Assembly: GCA_040830725.1 (NCBI GenBank)
Contig: JBFOMG010000036.1
Location: forward strand, 1 to 64,000
Length of the DNA: 64,000 nucleotides
Direction: 5' to 3'
Origin: JAWKWH01 sp040830725
GTDB taxonomy: Bacteria; Pseudomonadota; Alphaproteobacteria; Rhizobiales; Rhizobiaceae
Part shown: in pieces, positions 43,652 to 51,952 of the stretch
Numbering within the stretch: position 1 is the stretch's first letter
Layout: each line of letters opens with the position of its first letter
Made by a program: the position numbers and the translations under genes
Notes under the pieces: generated by a model
Told to the model about the DNA's origin: nothing
The model's input: the letters and a program-made list of their open reading frames with translations, nothing else
The model's database searches: none

Positions 43652-43693
43652 AAACGGTTCCGGTGTTGCAAGACACCGGACCGTTTTATTTTT
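43652..43693 (+). terminator. Terminator-like hairpin in the greA leader
   Basis: Stem AAACGGT plus CCGGTGT pairs with ACACCGG plus ACCGTTT (one bulged T), loop TGCAAG, followed by TATTTTTG. It lies 62 bases after the PH-domain gene stop and 67 bases before greA. It can end the upstream transcript or act as a leader attenuator for greA. Confidence 0.75.
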
Positions 43694-43759
43694 GACCAAG
43701 ACGTCACGCCACAAGGTTTCATCGAACACCTGCGGCTTATCTGGAAGGCGAACCGTAGC

Positions 43760-44233
43760 ATGAACAAGGTTCCAATGACCGCGCCGGGCTTCGAAAAGCT
43801 CAAGGAAGAACTTCGCTGGCGCCAGCAGGAAGAACGGCCCCGGATCATCGAGGCGATTGCCGAAGCGCGCTCGCATGGAGATCTGTCGGAAAACGCGGAA
43901 TATCATGCAGCCAAAGAGGCCCAAAGCCTCAACGAAGGCCGCATTTCAGAACTTGAGGACTATGTGGCCCGTGCCGAGGTAATTGACGTGGCCAAGTTGA
44001 ACGGCGAAACCATCAAATTCGGTGCAACGGTCGTCCTTGTCGATGAAGACACCGAAGAGGAAAAGACCTATCAGATCGTTGGCGACCAGGAAGCCGACGT
44101 CAAATCCGGCCGCATCTCGATTTCATCTCCGATTGCGCGTGCGCTCATCGGCAAGGAAACCGGCGATGCGATCGAAGTCAACGCGCCGGGCGGCGCACGC
44201 GGATACGAAATCCTTGAGGTTCGCTGGGGCTGA
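43760..44233 (+). CDS. greA: Transcription elongation factor GreA
   Basis: 157 residues, the normal GreA length. N-terminal coiled coil (FEKLKEELRWRQQEERPRI; LSENAEYHAAKEAQSLNEGR) with the acidic tip residues, and C-terminal FKBP-like domain ending GYEILEVRW. Rescues backtracked RNA polymerase by stimulating transcript cleavage. ATG 43760 matches the usual start MxKVPMT. Directly precedes an LpsB-like gene, a linkage known in rhizobia. Confidence 0.95.
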   Translation: MNKVPMTAPGFEKLKEELRWRQQEERPRIIEAIAEARSHGDLSENAEYHAAKEAQSLNEGRISELEDYVARAEVIDVAKLNGETIKFGATVVLVDEDTEEEKTYQIVGDQEADVKSGRISISSPIARALIGKETGDAIEVNAPGGARGYEILEVRWG

Positions 44234-44261
44234 GCCGAAGGGACAACATTGGTTCTGGCAA

Positions 44262-45350
44262 ATGAACGCGCGCGAGCCGCTTGATGTCATCGTCACAAAC
44301 TTCAACCGCAACTTTACCGGCGTATCGGCAACCGCCGCTGCAGTGATTGCTCGACAGGATCGCAAGCACAATCTCAATCTGGTCGGCTATCCGCTTCCCG
44401 GATGCCCGCAACCCGTCAAGCTGACCAACGCAATGGCGATCACCAGGCAAAACGGCGCAACAAGGCCCGTCATCTGGCATGTCAGGCGTAATATTGAAAT
44501 GACGACTGCAATCTTCGCCCGCGACATCATGCGGCTGCCGATCAAGACCGTTTTCACGTCATCGGCCCGGCGGCTGCACTCAGCCATTCCGCGATGGCTG
44601 ATCTCGCGTATGGATGCGGTCATTGCAACGACCGACCACGCTGCTTCATTTGTGCCGAATGTGTTCGCGGTGGCACCTCACGGTGTCGATACGGAAAATT
44701 TCAAGCCAGCGGACAACCGGCTCGAATGCTGGGCGAAAAGCGGTTTTCCGGGCACAATGGGCATTGCCACCGTCGGCAGGGTTCGTCCTGAAAAAGGCAC
44801 CGACATCTTTGTTGAGACGATGATGAGCACGCTGCCAAGATTGCCGGGAGCCAAAGCCCTGATAATCGGCAAGGCAACCGCCGAACACCGGGCTTTTGAA
44901 GAGGACCTGAAACGCCGGATATCCGGTGCGGGACTATCCGAACGCATCATTTTTACCGGCGAGCTTTCATCGGACAGATTGGCCGCCTTATTGCCGGGAC
45001 TGTCGCTTCTGGTCGCAACCCCCAGATATGAGGGTTATGGCATGACAGCTTTGGAAGCCATGGCGTCGGGCGTACCGGTTGTCGCGAGCAATACCGGTCA
45101 CTTTGCCAAATTTCTTGAAGGTGGCGAATGTGGCTCCATCACTGAAAACGACGATCCCGCCCATATTTCCGACCTGGCGCTGCAATTCCTGACCAACCCC
45201 GACCGGTTGGAGGCCGCAGGTATTGCAGCCCGCGACCGCGCGGTCGACCAATTCTCGATCGACGGAGAGGTCGAAGCCATCGACCACGTCTATCGGGCAC
45301 TCCTCGCCGGCAAGGCACCGTCGGGTGTCACAGATCTGGTTATCCAATGA
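44262..45350 (+). CDS. lpsB: GT4 glycosyltransferase, LpsB-like (LPS core)
   Basis: 362 residues of the GT-B fold. The N-terminus, LDVIVTNFNRNFTGVSATA, resembles rhizobial LpsB, a mannosyltransferase of LPS inner-core assembly; the C-terminal GT4 signature is EGYGMTALEAMASGVPVVAS. Sits 28 bases after greA, as in rhizobia, and its stop overlaps the next glycosyltransferase start (ATGA). It opens the forward glycosyltransferase block. Confidence 0.78.
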   Translation: MNAREPLDVIVTNFNRNFTGVSATAAAVIARQDRKHNLNLVGYPLPGCPQPVKLTNAMAITRQNGATRPVIWHVRRNIEMTTAIFARDIMRLPIKTVFTSSARRLHSAIPRWLISRMDAVIATTDHAASFVPNVFAVAPHGVDTENFKPADNRLECWAKSGFPGTMGIATVGRVRPEKGTDIFVETMMSTLPRLPGAKALIIGKATAEHRAFEEDLKRRISGAGLSERIIFTGELSSDRLAALLPGLSLLVATPRYEGYGMTALEAMASGVPVVASNTGHFAKFLEGGECGSITENDDPAHISDLALQFLTNPDRLEAAGIAARDRAVDQFSIDGEVEAIDHVYRALLAGKAPSGVTDLVIQ

Positions 45351-46099
45351 AGCTGGCGGCCTTTCTCATCCACCTGAAACGGGCAACCCAGCGGCGGCCC
45401 CAGGTGGAACGCATCATCGAAGCCTGTCCGCTCGATATTGCAGTTGTCGATGCCGTCGACGGCCGGGCGATGAGTGAGGCCGAACAGGCAAAGGTCTACA
45501 AATTCGAAAAACAGTTCGAACCACCCTATCCATTTCGCATCGGGCCCGGCGAAATTGGCTGTTTCCTGAGCCATCGCCGATGTTGGCAGCGAACTGTCGA
45601 TGGTAATGCCGATGCCGGATTGATCCTGGAAGACGATGTTGAGATCGACGCGGACGTTTTTGCCAAGGCAATCGAGTTGGCAACGGATCACATAGCGGAA
45701 ATCGGTTACATCCAGTTTCAGGTGCGCGCAATACCGGGAGCAAGCAGGATTGTCGATGCACGTGATGGCCATCGCCTCATTTTCCCTGCTACGGTACCGC
45801 GCCGAACTTCAGCCCAGCTTGTCAGCCGCGATGCCGCCAAACACCTCCTGCGGCTGACGGATACATTTGATCGCCCGATCGATGGCTTTTTGCAATTGAC
45901 CTGGGAAACGAAAATTCCGGTCGCCTGTATTGAACCATCGGGCGTGACAGACCGGACTGCACAATCGGGCGGCAGCACGATTACACCGCATGCCAAGGGT
46001 AGTCTGCTTGCAAGACTGTCCGGCAACATCTACAGGGAGGCCTTGCGGCTTTGGTACCGTTGGCAGGTAGCTTCCGCATCCCGCCGCCAAAGACCCTGA
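45347..46099 (+). CDS. GT25 family glycosyltransferase (LPS)
   Basis: 250 residues. GT25 features: start AAFLIHLKRATQRRPQVE, then GPGEIGCFLSHRRCWQ and the acidic motif LILEDDVEIDADV (DxD-like). GT25 proteins of bacteria transfer galactose or related sugars to lipooligosaccharide. Coupled to the LpsB-like gene by a four-base overlap, so probably core or O-chain assembly. Confidence 0.85.
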   Translation: MKLAAFLIHLKRATQRRPQVERIIEACPLDIAVVDAVDGRAMSEAEQAKVYKFEKQFEPPYPFRIGPGEIGCFLSHRRCWQRTVDGNADAGLILEDDVEIDADVFAKAIELATDHIAEIGYIQFQVRAIPGASRIVDARDGHRLIFPATVPRRTSAQLVSRDAAKHLLRLTDTFDRPIDGFLQLTWETKIPVACIEPSGVTDRTAQSGGSTITPHAKGSLLARLSGNIYREALRLWYRWQVASASRRQRP

Positions 46100-46131
46100 G
46101 TCGAACAAGCCGAGCATCCCTGACCTGGAAC

Positions 46132-46998
46132 ATGACCAAAAGCCCGTTTCTGGCCTGCTATACCAATCTTGATCGCGCGACGGACCGCAACGAAGTGTTT
46201 CTTGCAGAATGCCGCCGGGTTTCGATTGACCTGGAACGGCTTTCCGCCGTCGATGGACTTGAGATTCCCAAAGATGAAGCCGAGGAACTGGGCAATCAGG
46301 CTTCCGGAATGTATCCGGTCGGGCTTGGCCATATAGGCTGCTATCTGACCCACCGCAAATTCTGGGAGATGGTCGCCGATGGGCAGACGCCCTGGGGTTT
46401 CATCTGCGAAGACGATGTCCATTTCTCCGGCGATACTGCAAGGTTTCTGCGATCCGATGAGTGGTTGCCCGGCGGCTTCGACCTGGTAAAGGCTGAGACC
46501 GCCTTTCAGCGGGTCATCATGTCCAAGCAGCCTGCCGCACAGGTCAATGGTCATGCCATCAGGACCTTGTATTCCAACCATGGCGGAACCGCAGGGTATT
46601 TCGTTTCGAAAGCCGGTGCGGAAAGATTGCTGGAGCTGACCGATGGCAAATGCGATTCCGTTGATCAGCTCATGTTCAATCCCCAACTCGGAATAGCTTC
46701 CAAACTTGCAATCGCGCAGATTGATCCGGCGCTGTGCGTTCAGGATTATCTGCTCGCCAAAAGCGGACAGCATGCCGGTCTGGAGAGCCTCATCGACAAG
46801 CTGCCACTTGAATTTCATGCCAAAAACCCAAGCGCTGCAAAACCGGTCGGGTTTGAGCGCCGGGTCATCAAGCCATTGAGAAAGACCGGCGATTTTCTCA
46901 ACAGAACCTTCGGCAATCTCTTCACATCGCGGCGTCACAAGAAAGTGCCCATCGAGGTCGGCGGGGTGACATACACCGCGTCCGGCGGGCGGACCTAG
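46132..46998 (+). CDS. GT25 family glycosyltransferase (second copy)
   Basis: 288 residues. GT25 motifs PFLACYTNLDRATDRNEVF, GLGHIGCYLTHRKFWE and FICEDDVHF. Clearly of the same family as its upstream neighbour but divergent, so different acceptor or linkage is likely. ATG 46132 chosen over the open extension into the previous gene. Four bases before the GT6-GT11 fusion gene. Confidence 0.83.
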   Translation: MTKSPFLACYTNLDRATDRNEVFLAECRRVSIDLERLSAVDGLEIPKDEAEELGNQASGMYPVGLGHIGCYLTHRKFWEMVADGQTPWGFICEDDVHFSGDTARFLRSDEWLPGGFDLVKAETAFQRVIMSKQPAAQVNGHAIRTLYSNHGGTAGYFVSKAGAERLLELTDGKCDSVDQLMFNPQLGIASKLAIAQIDPALCVQDYLLAKSGQHAGLESLIDKLPLEFHAKNPSAAKPVGFERRVIKPLRKTGDFLNRTFGNLFTSRRHKKVPIEVGGVTYTASGGRT

Positions 46999-47002
46999 CG
47001 CA

Positions 47003-48595
47003 GTGAAAATCGCGATCCTCTATATCTGCACCGGTAGCTATCGCGTCTTCTTTGACGGGTTTTATCAATCCAGCGAAACAAACTTTCTTACCGGGCACGA
47101 TAAGACCTATTTTGTCTTTTCGGACCAACCGCTGGATTCCACTTACGCCAATGCCGAATTTGTCGAACAGGAAAACCTGGGCTGGCCAGGTAACACGCTC
47201 GACAGATATTCGGTCTTCACAAAAATCCGCGACCGGCTGAAAGAATTCGATCACATCTATTTTTTTAACGCCAACTGCCAGTTTGTCGAGCCGGTTGGTG
47301 AGGAGTTTCTGGGTCAAGATGACGAGATAGTCGTCGTGCGCCATCCCGGCCACCACGACCGGGAAGTTGCCGGTCTGCCCTACGAGCGCGATGCAAGGTC
47401 ACGCGCCTGCGTCGCATCGGGTGAAGCAAAATACTACGTCGCCGGCGGCATCAATGGCGGCCCGCGAGACGCTTACCTGCAATTCATTGAGGTCGCACGC
47501 GAGGCCATCGAAGCCGACAAGAAGGCGGGTGTCATGCCGGTCTGGCACGATGAATCGCATCTGAACCGCTATGTTATCGACCACCCGCACCGGCTGTTGG
47601 ATCCGGGCTATTGTTATCCGGAAGGCTGGGATCTGCCGTTCGAGGCTAAAATACTCGTGCGCGACAAGGCCCGGTTCGGCGGGGCACTGACCCTTCGGAA
47701 AACCCGGCGCTGGCGCGCGCCCGAAAATGCAATCGTTATCGAACTGCTGGGACGCTTGGGCAACCAGATGTTTCAATATGCAACCGCGCGAGCCGCTGCT
47801 TTGCGCTGCCGTGCGGAAGTGGTCCTCGACACACGTATCCTGGCACGCTCCAACTGGGCCTACGATCTGGGCCGCTTCAACATCAAGGCGCGCATCGGCG
47901 ACAAAAAGGACCTTTGCCCGCCAAAGGAGCGGCCACTGAAACGCCTGGCCTGGCGGACACTGGCCAAGGCACAGGGCCGGTTCATTCGCGAAAAACACAA
48001 TCAATTCGAGTCGAAGGTGCTGGAAGCAAAACCCGGCACCGAACTACGCGGTTATTGGCAAAATGAGCGCTATTTTGCCGATGTGGAAGCGCAGCTGCGC
48101 GAAGATTTCACCTTCGTCGACCCGCCTAGTCCCTCAAATGCGGCCATGATGGAGAAAATTGCATCGACGCAATCGGTCGCCGTTCACTTGCGCCGTGGCG
48201 ACTATCTGGCCGATGTGCGCACCCAGGGCGTCTATGCCCGCTGCGGGCAGGAGTATTACGACCGGGCCGCACAGATGATTGTATCGCAGCTGGATGAGGA
48301 GCCGGTTTTCTTCGTTTTCTCCGATGACCCCGATTGGGCCAGGGAAAACCTGCGACTGCCAGGTGAGTTGGTCGTCGTCGACATCAATGGTCCTGAAACG
48401 GCTTATGAGGACATGAGGCTGATGGCCTCGTGCCGGCACAACATCATCTCAAACTCGACATTCTCCTGGTGGGGAGCCTGGCTCAATCCGTCACCTGACA
48501 AGATCGTCATCGGTCCGAAGACCTGGTACTTGCACGAGAGCCTCTCAAACGAGTACATCACGCCCGAAGGCTGGCAGGTCGTAGAGAATGTGTGA
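47003..48595 (+). CDS. Two-domain glycosyltransferase: GT6 (ABO-type) fused to GT11 alpha-1,2-fucosyltransferase
   Basis: 530 residues. Residues 1-235 match GT6, the family of blood-group A/B and alpha-1,3-galactosyl transferases: YFVFSD (36-41), NAN at 89-91 in place of the mammalian DxD as in most bacterial GT6 enzymes, YYVAGGINGG (144-153), and WHDESHLNRY (181-190) followed by LLDPGYCYPEGW. Residues 243-530 match GT11: LGRLGNQMFQYATA (249-262), HLRRGDY (395-401) and SNSTFSWWGAW (483-493). The GT11 half would add L-fucose alpha-1,2 to galactose from GDP-fucose (gmd and fcl are at the window end); the GT6 half would then add Gal or GalNAc alpha-1,3. GTG start. Sugar specificity is inferred. 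Confidence 0.85.
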   Translation: MKIAILYICTGSYRVFFDGFYQSSETNFLTGHDKTYFVFSDQPLDSTYANAEFVEQENLGWPGNTLDRYSVFTKIRDRLKEFDHIYFFNANCQFVEPVGEEFLGQDDEIVVVRHPGHHDREVAGLPYERDARSRACVASGEAKYYVAGGINGGPRDAYLQFIEVAREAIEADKKAGVMPVWHDESHLNRYVIDHPHRLLDPGYCYPEGWDLPFEAKILVRDKARFGGALTLRKTRRWRAPENAIVIELLGRLGNQMFQYATARAAALRCRAEVVLDTRILARSNWAYDLGRFNIKARIGDKKDLCPPKERPLKRLAWRTLAKAQGRFIREKHNQFESKVLEAKPGTELRGYWQNERYFADVEAQLREDFTFVDPPSPSNAAMMEKIASTQSVAVHLRRGDYLADVRTQGVYARCGQEYYDRAAQMIVSQLDEEPVFFVFSDDPDWARENLRLPGELVVVDINGPETAYEDMRLMASCRHNIISNSTFSWWGAWLNPSPDKIVIGPKTWYLHESLSNEYITPEGWQVVENV

Positions 48596-48622
48596 GGCTT
48601 GGCGGCAATTTCCGGAGTAGGC

Positions 48623-49339
48623 ATGAAAGAACCAAACAACGAACAGGCACGCGATGCCTGGGTTGAAGCCCAGCTAAAGGCGATACCGGGAGGAAAGAGT
48701 ATTCTCGATGTCGGTGCCGGGGAATGCCAGTACAAGCCTCATTGTTCGCACTTGAACTATACCTCTCAGGATGTCGCCGAATATGACGGCGGCGGAAACG
48801 AACGCGGGCTTCACACCGGTGAATGGGACTTTTCCCAGATCGACATCGTCTGCGACATTCTGGATATCCCGGAAGACACCAAATATGATGTCGTTCTGTG
48901 TACGGAAGTGTTCGAGCACGTGCCCGATCCAGTGGCAAGCATCAAGAAACTCACCAAATTGGTCGGCGAAGAAGGGATTCTGCTTCTCACCGCACCTTTC
49001 ATCTCAATGACGCATTTTGCGCCCTATCATTTTGCGACCGGATTCAGCGAATATTTCTACCGCGAACATCTTGAGGCAGCCGGCTTTGACATTGAAATCA
49101 TCGAGGCCAATGGCGGATGGTTCGACTTCATGATGCAGGAACTGGGACGTAGCCGCGGCATGTACAGACAGTATCTCGGCCGCAACGCGAGCCCACTGAC
49201 GTCCATGATATTCAAAATCGCGCGACAACTGATGAAGCAGGCAGCGCGCCTCGACGGACCGAGAGATGCCCGCACGTCCAGCGAATTCATGACTTTCGGT
49301 TGGCACGTTCGGGCCCGAAAGCGCAGACCCGGCGCATGA
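48623..49339 (+). CDS. Class I SAM-dependent methyltransferase
   Basis: 238 residues. Methyltransf_11-like: motif I SILDVGAGECQYKPH, then DYDVVLCTEVFEHVPDP-type motif II/III (visible as VVLCTEVFEHVPDPVAS). GGAG five bases before ATG 48623. It follows the GT6-GT11 gene by 27 bases and precedes a GT2, so it probably methylates a glycan, a capping sugar or a lipid-linked intermediate. Confidence 0.78.
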   Translation: MKEPNNEQARDAWVEAQLKAIPGGKSILDVGAGECQYKPHCSHLNYTSQDVAEYDGGGNERGLHTGEWDFSQIDIVCDILDIPEDTKYDVVLCTEVFEHVPDPVASIKKLTKLVGEEGILLLTAPFISMTHFAPYHFATGFSEYFYREHLEAAGFDIEIIEANGGWFDFMMQELGRSRGMYRQYLGRNASPLTSMIFKIARQLMKQAARLDGPRDARTSSEFMTFGWHVRARKRRPGA

Positions 49340-49355
49340 GCGAAGGCGTCCTGCA

Positions 49356-50282
49356 ATGACGGCACAGGAAGAACATTTGGTTAGTGTGGGAATGCCGATT
49401 TACAACCGGCCGGATCTGCTGGAAAGCCGTCTCGCCAATGTGACCGGGCAGACCTACAAAAACCTGGAAATCGTTATTTCTGACAACGCTTCGCCTGATC
49501 CCAGGGTTCAAGAAGTTGCCCACAAATATGCCAACCGGGATTCACGAATTCGATACTTACGGCAGAATGAAAATGCCGGAATCAGTGCCAATTTCAGGCT
49601 GGTTCTCCGCGAGAGCACCGGGAAGTATTTTGCGTGGGCGGCCGATGATGATGAATGGGATGACAATTTCGTTGAGACATGTGTCGAGGGCATAGGACGC
49701 GCACAACTGTTCATGCCGAAGATGGCTGTCAAACATCTGAACAGCGGAAGCATCCAGAAAACCGATACTCCGCGATTGTCGCTTGACGAATCGGCTGCAG
49801 TCAACGCCAAACGATTCTTGAATGCCCTGCAGCCGGGCCTGATTTATGGCCTGCATGATCGAGAGGCACTGAACCGGATATTTCGGAACGAGGACACCTT
49901 CGACCTGTCCGACATTCTTATCGTGTTGCGTGCCATTCTCGCAGATGGAGTCGTCGTTGGTGATGGAGCAGAATACCGGGCCGGTGTTCCCGGTGGCGAG
50001 TACGAACCCAAACCAATCGGCACTGAGGACAATCCCAATCAGTTTTCTTATCGCGGATTTTTGCGTGCCGCGTTTTCTGCCATAGCTCGAAGTCCAAACC
50101 TGTCCGCCAGCCAGAAGATCATTCTATATACCCGGCTGGTTTTGGTGACGATGAAGCTGATGGCTCACCTGACCGAGATTTATCCGTCCTCATCCAAACC
50201 CCACCACAAGATTTATTGTTTTGTCAGGCGCGCACCAAAACGACTGAAGAACCTGCTGTTTTCGAGGCGGGTCAAACACTGA
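49356..50282 (+). CDS. GT2 family glycosyltransferase
   Basis: 308 residues of GT-A fold: VSVGMPIYNRPDLLESRL start, LEIVISDNASPD nucleotide-binding strand, and DDDEWDDNF with the catalytic/metal Asp cluster. Last gene of the forward block. It is the nearest glycosyltransferase to the deoxysugar cassette and therefore a candidate to transfer that sugar; this is inference by position. Confidence 0.82.
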   Translation: MTAQEEHLVSVGMPIYNRPDLLESRLANVTGQTYKNLEIVISDNASPDPRVQEVAHKYANRDSRIRYLRQNENAGISANFRLVLRESTGKYFAWAADDDEWDDNFVETCVEGIGRAQLFMPKMAVKHLNSGSIQKTDTPRLSLDESAAVNAKRFLNALQPGLIYGLHDREALNRIFRNEDTFDLSDILIVLRAILADGVVVGDGAEYRAGVPGGEYEPKPIGTEDNPNQFSYRGFLRAAFSAIARSPNLSASQKIILYTRLVLVTMKLMAHLTEIYPSSSKPHHKIYCFVRRAPKRLKNLLFSRRVKH

Positions 50283-50325
50283 CAAACGGATGCATCGCGG
50301 GACAATGTGCGCGTATTTTCGTATC

Positions 50326-50351
50326 CCAACCAGTATCATAATACCGGTTGG
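50326..50351. terminator. Hairpin between convergent genes, possible terminator
   Basis: Eleven-base stem CCAACCAGTAT / ATACCGGTTGG with CATA loop and a single mismatch that becomes a G-U pair on the minus strand. It lies in the 81-base gap between the GT2 and CmcI-like stops. No clear T-tract, so efficiency is uncertain. Confidence 0.45.
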
Positions 50352-50363
50352 CGAGGCTCAGCG

Positions 50364-51131
50364 TTACCTCAATCTCTTGACATAGGCCGACGGCCAATAA
50401 GTCACCCGATTGCGAACGATACCCTCATTGAAGGGCCAATCAGGTTCGACAATTTCAAAGTTCGCATTGCTCTGGGCAAAATTGATCGCAGCCTGTTTCG
50501 GGTTGTTGGTAATCCAGTCTTCCTGCGTTCTCGGTCCGCCGGCAACTTGCTCCATGATCCCGTCGGTGGCAACGATGTAGGATCCTGGCGTAACAACATT
50601 TGCGTAGGCGTTAAGTTCATCGCCCACATGTTCATACGTGTGGTTGGAATCCAGAATTACCAAAACGACATCATCCGGTTTGATCAAACTTCGAACTTGG
50701 TCAACGACATCAGGAGCGGTCGAGGACCCATCAACCAGCGTTATCAATTCACCAAGATCATGGCTTTCGATCGCAGCCCGATTGTGATCTCGAAGGGCGA
50801 GTTCGACTCCAACAACCCGGCCGCGGTCCATTGCTTTCAGCAGCGTGGCATAAAAAATCAACGATCCGCCATGTGCAACGCCTGTCTCGACAATCACTGT
50901 TGGCTTGATGTCCCAAATCACCTCCTGAATTCGGATCATGTCTTCGGGCAATTGAATTACCGGTCTGCCAAACCAGGCAAACGAGTACACATACTTGGTA
51001 TCCCAACCGGCTCTCAACCAAGCTGCAGACATCGCCTCGAATGCCTCTGCTGATTCCAGCGGATGGGATTTGCTCTCACTATCCGTAGTGACGGTCACGG
51101 TGTTTGCCTGATCATCGAAGGTCAGTTTCAT
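50364..51131 (-). CDS. CmcI-like (cephalosporin hydroxylase/O-methyltransferase family) protein
   Basis: 255 residues with the SAM-type motif VETGVAHGGSLIFYA and LVILDSNHTYEHVGDEL, characteristic of the CmcI family. The family includes rhamnosyl O-methyltransferases and the cephamycin C-7 protein CmcI. In a deoxysugar cassette a sugar O-methyltransferase is the best reading. Last gene of the reverse cassette, four bases after the SDR gene. ATG 51131 chosen; a GTG at 51143 would overlap the upstream gene. Confidence 0.75.
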   Translation of the reverse strand: MKLTFDDQANTVTVTTDSESKSHPLESAEAFEAMSAAWLRAGWDTKYVYSFAWFGRPVIQLPEDMIRIQEVIWDIKPTVIVETGVAHGGSLIFYATLLKAMDRGRVVGVELALRDHNRAAIESHDLGELITLVDGSSTAPDVVDQVRSLIKPDDVVLVILDSNHTYEHVGDELNAYANVVTPGSYIVATDGIMEQVAGGPRTQEDWITNNPKQAAINFAQSNANFEIVEPDWPFNEGIVRNRVTYWPSAYVKRLR

Positions 51132-51135
51132 GGAA

Positions 51136-51948
51136 TTACCCACCGGTTTTTAATCTGTGAAATACGGCTGAAAACATCTCGCCAAACGGACGAAGTCTGT
51201 GACCGAACTCGTCTCGGTACCTGTCAATATTGATCTCGGGAAATACCACCTCGGCTGCGTCCTCATGAAACGCCACTTCCACTCCCAGCGACCGCAAAAC
51301 TTCAGAGATTTCCGCATGAGAGACATTTGTGCCTGCGGCAACATTGTACAACCGCTCTTTGCCCTCCGACGCGATTCGGATCATCATTCGCGCCGCATCA
51401 GTGGCTTCGATATAGTCCTTGGATGAAGATGGCGCGGTGCGGAGCGTTACCTTACCGGTTTCTACCGCTTCTCCGAGAACAGAAGTAAGAAAAACATCCG
51501 AAACGTCACCCACTCCAATGACATTGGACAGCCTGGCGACTCTGACGCCGGGCATCCCGCTGGCCAGGCAAAGACATTCACCCGTCAATTTGGTGAGGTT
51601 GTACAATTCGTCGGGATCATTTGGCTGCACCTGAAGCGGTGCTGTCTCGCACGTCGAAGTGGCACCTCGATAAACACGGGTACTGGACAGATACAGCAAA
51701 GAACCAAATGTGTAGGATTGAAGAACGTGCCTGATCAAGTCGACATGCAGGCGGGCTGTTTCAAAAGGCTTGCTCCGAAAATCGGCCGTCAATCCGGCCG
51801 CATAGATGACGTTTCCCAAAAACTCGTCTTTGTCGGGCCAATTGTCACGCTGGACAGATCGCACGCCGGCGCCCCTCGCCGAAAGCTCCGAGACCAGATG
51901 CCGTCCGAGAAAACCCTCTGCGCCAAAAATCGTCCAATTGGACACCAT
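51136..51948 (-). CDS. SDR-type NAD-dependent epimerase/ketoreductase (deoxysugar)
   Basis: 270 residues of the extended SDR family. NAD-binding GAEGFLGRHL at the N-terminus, LYLSSTRVY strand with Ser, and the catalytic YNLTK. Size and position fit a nucleotide-sugar 4-ketoreductase of the RmlD/NovS type, which would finish the CDP-4-keto-6-deoxysugar. Four bases downstream of the carbamoyltransferase gene and part of the same operon. Confidence 0.75.
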   Translation of the reverse strand: MVSNWTIFGAEGFLGRHLVSELSARGAGVRSVQRDNWPDKDEFLGNVIYAAGLTADFRSKPFETARLHVDLIRHVLQSYTFGSLLYLSSTRVYRGATSTCETAPLQVQPNDPDELYNLTKLTGECLCLASGMPGVRVARLSNVIGVGDVSDVFLTSVLGEAVETGKVTLRTAPSSSKDYIEATDAARMMIRIASEGKERLYNVAAGTNVSHAEISEVLRSLGVEVAFHEDAAEVVFPEINIDRYRDEFGHRLRPFGEMFSAVFHRLKTGG

Positions 51949-51952
51949 CGGC

